This document shows, in pieces, positions 60,284-64,000 of a stretch of DNA of 64,000 nt. The stretch is from Acholoe squamosa. Its lineage: Eukaryota > Annelida > Polychaeta > Phyllodocida > Polynoidae. The position numbers and the translations under genes are program-made. The notes under the pieces are model-generated. The model saw only the letters and a list, made by a program, of their open reading frames with translations. It did not search any database and was not told the DNA's origin. The stretch is taken from assembly GCA_949317995.1 (NCBI GenBank), contig OX439040.1, positions 24,857,830-24,921,829 on the forward strand. The letters run 5' to 3'. Each line of letters starts with the position of its first letter. Positions within the stretch are counted from its first letter, which is position 1.

Positions 60284-61028
60284 CCATTGAAATATAAGTT
60301 AAGCAGACAAGATCATGTATAACTTTGGACATTGGCATTGTCACAAAAGTATGACTGCCCTTTTATTAATAAACAGAAAAAAAACAATAATAATGATCCA
60401 CACAACATAAGGGCTTGTAGCCATGTTGCTCTCCCTGTGCTGGAGTGGTGAATGAGCTGTTTACACCTAGGTCTGACTGAGCAGCGCATTTATGTGGCGC
60501 CCTCTGTCATCAATATTTGAATCAATGATTATGGATTCTACATGATAAATTCCCAGATTTACCTAGCAACAGGCTTACTATTGTATTGTTCTACCATAGG
60601 CAGGTATGTAGGGCAGTTTGATCCCATAGAACTGTTAACGAAAACGAGGCAGCTAGGGCTTAATCCGAAGATGCCCTGGGGATAATGCCCTGCACAGTTG
60701 CTATGCATTTGGATGTGATTGTTATCCAATATGACATATGCTCAATTTCTCAATTCAAAATTGCCGGATGAGAATTTCTCAGGCATGGCACATAAATCCC
60801 TCTTCCAGCTGGTATTTTGAGACAAGATCTATTTACAGGATGACTGTCTTCAAAGTACCTCCCTCCCCAAAAAATGTTAAAATCTTTCTTTCTCAAAAAT
60901 GATCCACTCCCCTTTCACCTTCAAATATTCGAAACTTTGGATGCAACTAGTTGTTTACCCTAATATAACCAATTTAGTTTGTTTGTCTTGTAAAAGTTGC
61001 TCTTGTAAAAGTTGGTCATGTTAATTCC
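60284..61028. other. Non-coding stretch, no feature recognised
   Basis: Nothing identifiable. Confidence 0.35.
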
Positions 61029-61232
61029 TTAATCCATTGAGGGCTAGCATCAACTAAAGTCGACACCATGGTAGGCCTCACATCGACTATAGTCGACACC
61101 ATGGTGCGCCTAGCGACGGCTATAGTCGACGCCCATTATATAGGATTTGTATAGGAATTGAAAACTATACTTTTTTCAGGGGCCGTCCCCATGGTCAGGA
61201 CAACGATATTTGCTCTGCCCTCAAAGGGTTAA
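61029..61232. mobile_element. 204-bp MITE with internal GTCGAC triplication
   Basis: The ends TTAATCCATTGAGGGC and GCCCTCAAAGGGTTAA are inverted. The interior has three ~34-nt units with (A)CTATAGTCGACACCATGG-type sequence (about 61049-61140), each holding a TCGACTATAGTCGA-like palindrome. Confidence 0.75.
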
Positions 61233-61616
61233 CTGCTGGCTCCCAAATAGGATATTTGGGCCTTGAATGCCGGTCATACACTCTAGGGCAGTAGAATGGG
61301 ATTAGCATTCTCCCCCTTATTCATGCAAGAGGATAAAAAGAAAACCATGAGCATGGAGTCTTGTACCTTTCTGACCTGTATTCAAATAGGAAACATATCC
61401 ATCCATGTAAGGAAGCAGCCATCTTTAATCAATGACTGTCCCCAACAGCCATCACTCTGTACACTCTTTATATCTACACATCTAAACATGATGAATTGCA
61501 TTCCACTGATGGAAATATTCAAATTACCATTCACCATTTAATCATACTTACATACCCAAGCCATATTATGTCATTTTACTATAGTATGTGCTTATTTTGA
61601 AAGCCATTGCTCCAAC

Positions 61617-62815
61617 TGTACAATGGTGTAAGAGAAATCTCTAATGGATAATAATGTGTAATCAGCAGTGTCGACAGTAAGAGATACGTAAAGCGATTTA
61701 ATGGAGATGCGAGGAAAAAGGCAGCAAGGCAAGACAGAGTAATGAATATTTATTGGCAAAGCGGTTCGAAATGAAATAAATCGGTGGCATGTTCCACTGG
61801 AATTAGGGTGTAAATTGTAATGTTTGAGTCCATAATAGGATTTGAGACAGAAGGCTTGATTGCTCCAGCCGAGAGATGAAGGAGATAAACAGGAGATTCC
61901 ATCTGAAAATGAAAGAGAAAATTAGTTTAGGACCAGCAGAACCAGAGAGATTAATGATGAATAATGGGAAGGAGAATATTAGATTAAGAGATAACTACTT
62001 TACAAAGTTGAGCAATAAAGGGAAAATAAATATGAGCTAGTGACGTCATGAGACAACTACATGTCTCTAGGCAGGCGCATTGAGATAACAATGCCCCTCA
62101 AATGATATATTTCTGGAATTCTGAGTCGGGAACGGAGAGTTCATTCAGAGGGAGCATGGAGACAGCATTGAAAGTTAGGCACTCATGGAGATAGGAATTA
62201 AGAGCAGTGATTAACATCAGTGAACTCTCGGCCTGAAGAAGGCCTCTCCCTCTCCATGCAGGGAACTTCCCTGTGTGGACTTAGGACCCACCTTAAGGTG
62301 GGCCTATTTTAACAACTGTTCAGACTCTCCATGTGAGTACACTGCATTGCCTATTTAGGAGTTAAAGTCAGACTAAGCTTGCCTTACATCTTGCCTACTG
62401 TACAACATCATGGGATTTTAGAAAGTGGAAGTGGTCATTAAGAAACTTTGATATGGAAAGGAAATAGAAATTGTCATGATAAGACCAGATTATCCAGAGA
62501 ACATAATTGAGTGTTGACCATCTAAGAAGTGCCGGAACATTTGACGAACCTTTGTGCTCTTATTATGCTTGACATGTTAGTAGCCGAGGAGAGGAATCAA
62601 TAAAAGTCTTCAGTCAGGAGGTATCTCTCACTGGTTTTGTTTGAGTAGGACCGCTGCACAGCTTAATAGGTGTACTGGGCTGAGGTAGTGGCATACTCTA
62701 CCCTTTACAGGAAGCTAGCTCAAACCCCAAAATACGCGTTGTTACCTCTGTAGACAACGACCAGGAAATAGGGCTAAAACAACCTCAAATAAATAGAGTA
62801 AACACACAGTACACA
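61617..62815. mobile_element. 5' long terminal repeat (~1.2 kb) of a short LTR element
   Basis: It starts TGTACAATGG and ends in ACACA directly before a primer-binding-site candidate. The first ~570 nt match 63168-63737 at a constant offset of 1551 with only a few percent differences by eye. It carries AATAAA (62599-62604), suiting an LTR polyadenylation signal, and TGACGTCA (62041-62048). Relative to the 3' copy it lacks a net 213 nt after 62186, then resumes at GATTAACATCAG (62209). Confidence 0.75.
62599..62604 (+). promoter_or_regulatory. LTR polyadenylation signal AATAAA
   Basis: A canonical hexamer within the presumed R/U5 part of the 5' LTR, followed by a TG/GT-rich stretch (62634-62646). 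It also fixes the likely + orientation of the element. Confidence 0.5.
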
Positions 62816-63167
62816 GTGGTGGAGAACCCGGGTAGTCAGGGTAGACAACATATTAAGATAGAAAACATGTGTAAGTAAAAGTAGAAGTAGATAGAAACAC
62901 AAAATTGGTCTTTAAGGGTTTCAAGTCACAAAGTGATAAAATGTACATAAAATGTTAAGTGAGCTAATAGATAGAAGAGTGATGTATGTAAACATATAAA
63001 TGTAAGTCCAGAAATACTTTCTGCAAAGAAATACAAAATTAGTTGAAGCTTCAGTAGTGAAACATATGAAGTATCAAATAAGGAAAGAAAAAAGGGCATT
63101 ATATGGAAGAACAAGAAAAGAAAGTATCCTTGGACAAGAAAAACATAAAAAAGTATGCGTCGGCGGG
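62816..63167 (+). mobile_element. Non-coding interior of the short LTR element, with primer-binding site
   Basis: TGGTGGAGAACCCGGG (62817-62832) starts one base after the LTR and begins with TGG, as expected of a tRNA primer-binding site. The implied tRNA 3' end would be a CCCGG T-arm strand, GTTCTCC acceptor strand and ACCA; I cannot name the tRNA. The remaining ~330 nt are A-rich with no gag-pol coding. A short GGCGGG precedes the 3' LTR in place of a good polypurine tract. Size and content suit a TRIM-like or internally deleted derivative. Confidence 0.6.
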
Positions 63168-64000
63168 TGTACGCTGGTGTAAGAGAAATCTCTAATGGAT
63201 AATAATGTGTAATCAGCAGTGTCGACAGTAAGAGATATGTAAAGTGATTTAATAGAGATGCGAAGAAAAAGGCAGCAAGGCAAGACAGAGTAATGAATAT
63301 TTATTGCCAAAGCGGTCCGAAATGAAATAAATTGGTGGCATGTTCCACGGGAATTAGGGTGTAAATTGTAATGTTCGAGTCCATAATAGGATTTGGGACA
63401 GAAGGCTTGATTGCTCCAGCAGAGAGATGAAGGAGATAAACAGGAGATTCCATCTGAAAATAAAAGAGATAATTAGTTTAGGACCAGCAGAACCAGAGGG
63501 ATTAATGATGAATAATGGGAAGGAGAATATTAGATTAAGAGATAACTACTTTACAAAGTTGAGCAATAAAGGGGAAATAAATATGAGCTAGTGACGTCAT
63601 GAGACAACTACATGTCTCTGGGCCGGCGCATTGAGATAACAATGCTCCTCAAATAATATATTTCTGGAATTCTGAGTCGGGAACGGAGAGTTTTTTTAGA
63701 GGGAACATGGAGACAGCATTGAAAGTTAGGCACTCATATCTGAGCTAACAGTTAACAGCCAGATCCTATTAGATCACAGTAGGGAGCAGCTTATACATAT
63801 TAGGGAACAAAGCATTAAGTTAGAGGAGATTGACATGCACATTCAGAGATAGCACCCTCACCTTTCACCGCTGAGGAGATTTAGAAGTTTCTCAGACATA
63901 TTCATTCAGGACTCAGAACAGCACTGCCTGGGAATGATTGAGTTTCAGCCTAGGAACTTCATACAATATGGAGATTAACATCAGCGAACTCTACGCCTGA
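63168..64000. mobile_element. 3' long terminal repeat, cut by the window end
   Basis: It starts TGTACGCTGG and matches the 5' LTR to 63737. It then has about 235 nt (63738-63972) where the 5' copy has 22 nt, and again matches from GATTAACATCAG to the window edge. TGACGTCA recurs at 63592-63599. About 400 nt more are expected outside the window. Confidence 0.75.

Overview
This is animal nuclear DNA, not bacterial, viral or organellar. It is AT-rich, with long stretches free of long open frames. It is full of terminal-inverted-repeat (TIR) elements, micro- and minisatellites, and broken retrotransposons from three classes: tyrosine-recombinase (DIRS/Ngaro-like), non-LTR and LTR. That mixture suits a marine invertebrate, for example a lancelet, hemichordate, echinoderm or lophotrochozoan. 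The species cannot be fixed by reading, and I saw no rRNA, tRNA or CRISPR.

One cellular gene can be supported, on the + strand at about 29.6-33.0 kb. An exon at 29638-29827 encodes a transmembrane helix, a basic stop-transfer stretch and a cytoplasmic tail. The exon at 32439-32493 joins it in exactly the right phase and ends in TAA. An AATAAA lies at 33021. The extracellular part must lie upstream, and I could not find it in the first 29 kb. The acceptor of the 29638 exon is the last of about five tandem copies of a 74-bp unit made of intron end plus the first ~21 nt of the exon. This leaves several decoy 3' splice sites.

1-29 kb: presumed upstream intron or intergenic DNA. It holds many inverted-repeat elements (147, 2241, 2957, 4208, 6804, 7748, 9966, 12956, 17241, 19712, 20474, 25840), CA, GA and TA microsatellites, a TGATCA-rich minisatellite (21.8-22.1 kb) and a 54-bp minisatellite (27.8-28.1 kb).

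29-49 kb: the gene end, then more TIR elements. These include a 1.2-kb fold-back element with 27-bp satellite arms (35.2-36.4 kb), a 1.76-kb element studded with TGATATCA (36.7-38.4 kb), a 1.36-kb TIR element (44.4-45.7 kb) and a family whose ends read GGTCAAATCCCACATGGCG.

49.7-53.8 kb: a decayed tyrosine-recombinase retrotransposon in the order gag, reverse transcriptase, RNase H, recombinase. It is broken by stops, frameshifts and an internal deletion, and two unrelated TIR elements have inserted into it. 55.8-58.5 kb: a minus-strand non-LTR retrotransposon with endonuclease and reverse transcriptase, also dead. 59.2-61.2 kb: two further TIR elements. 61.6-64.0 kb: a short LTR element with ~1.2-kb LTRs, a primer-binding-site candidate and only ~350 bp of non-coding interior; its 3' LTR runs off the window.

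The repeats share internal relatives, so the window works as a small record of successive insertions, including nested insertions and one probable empty-site paralogue.
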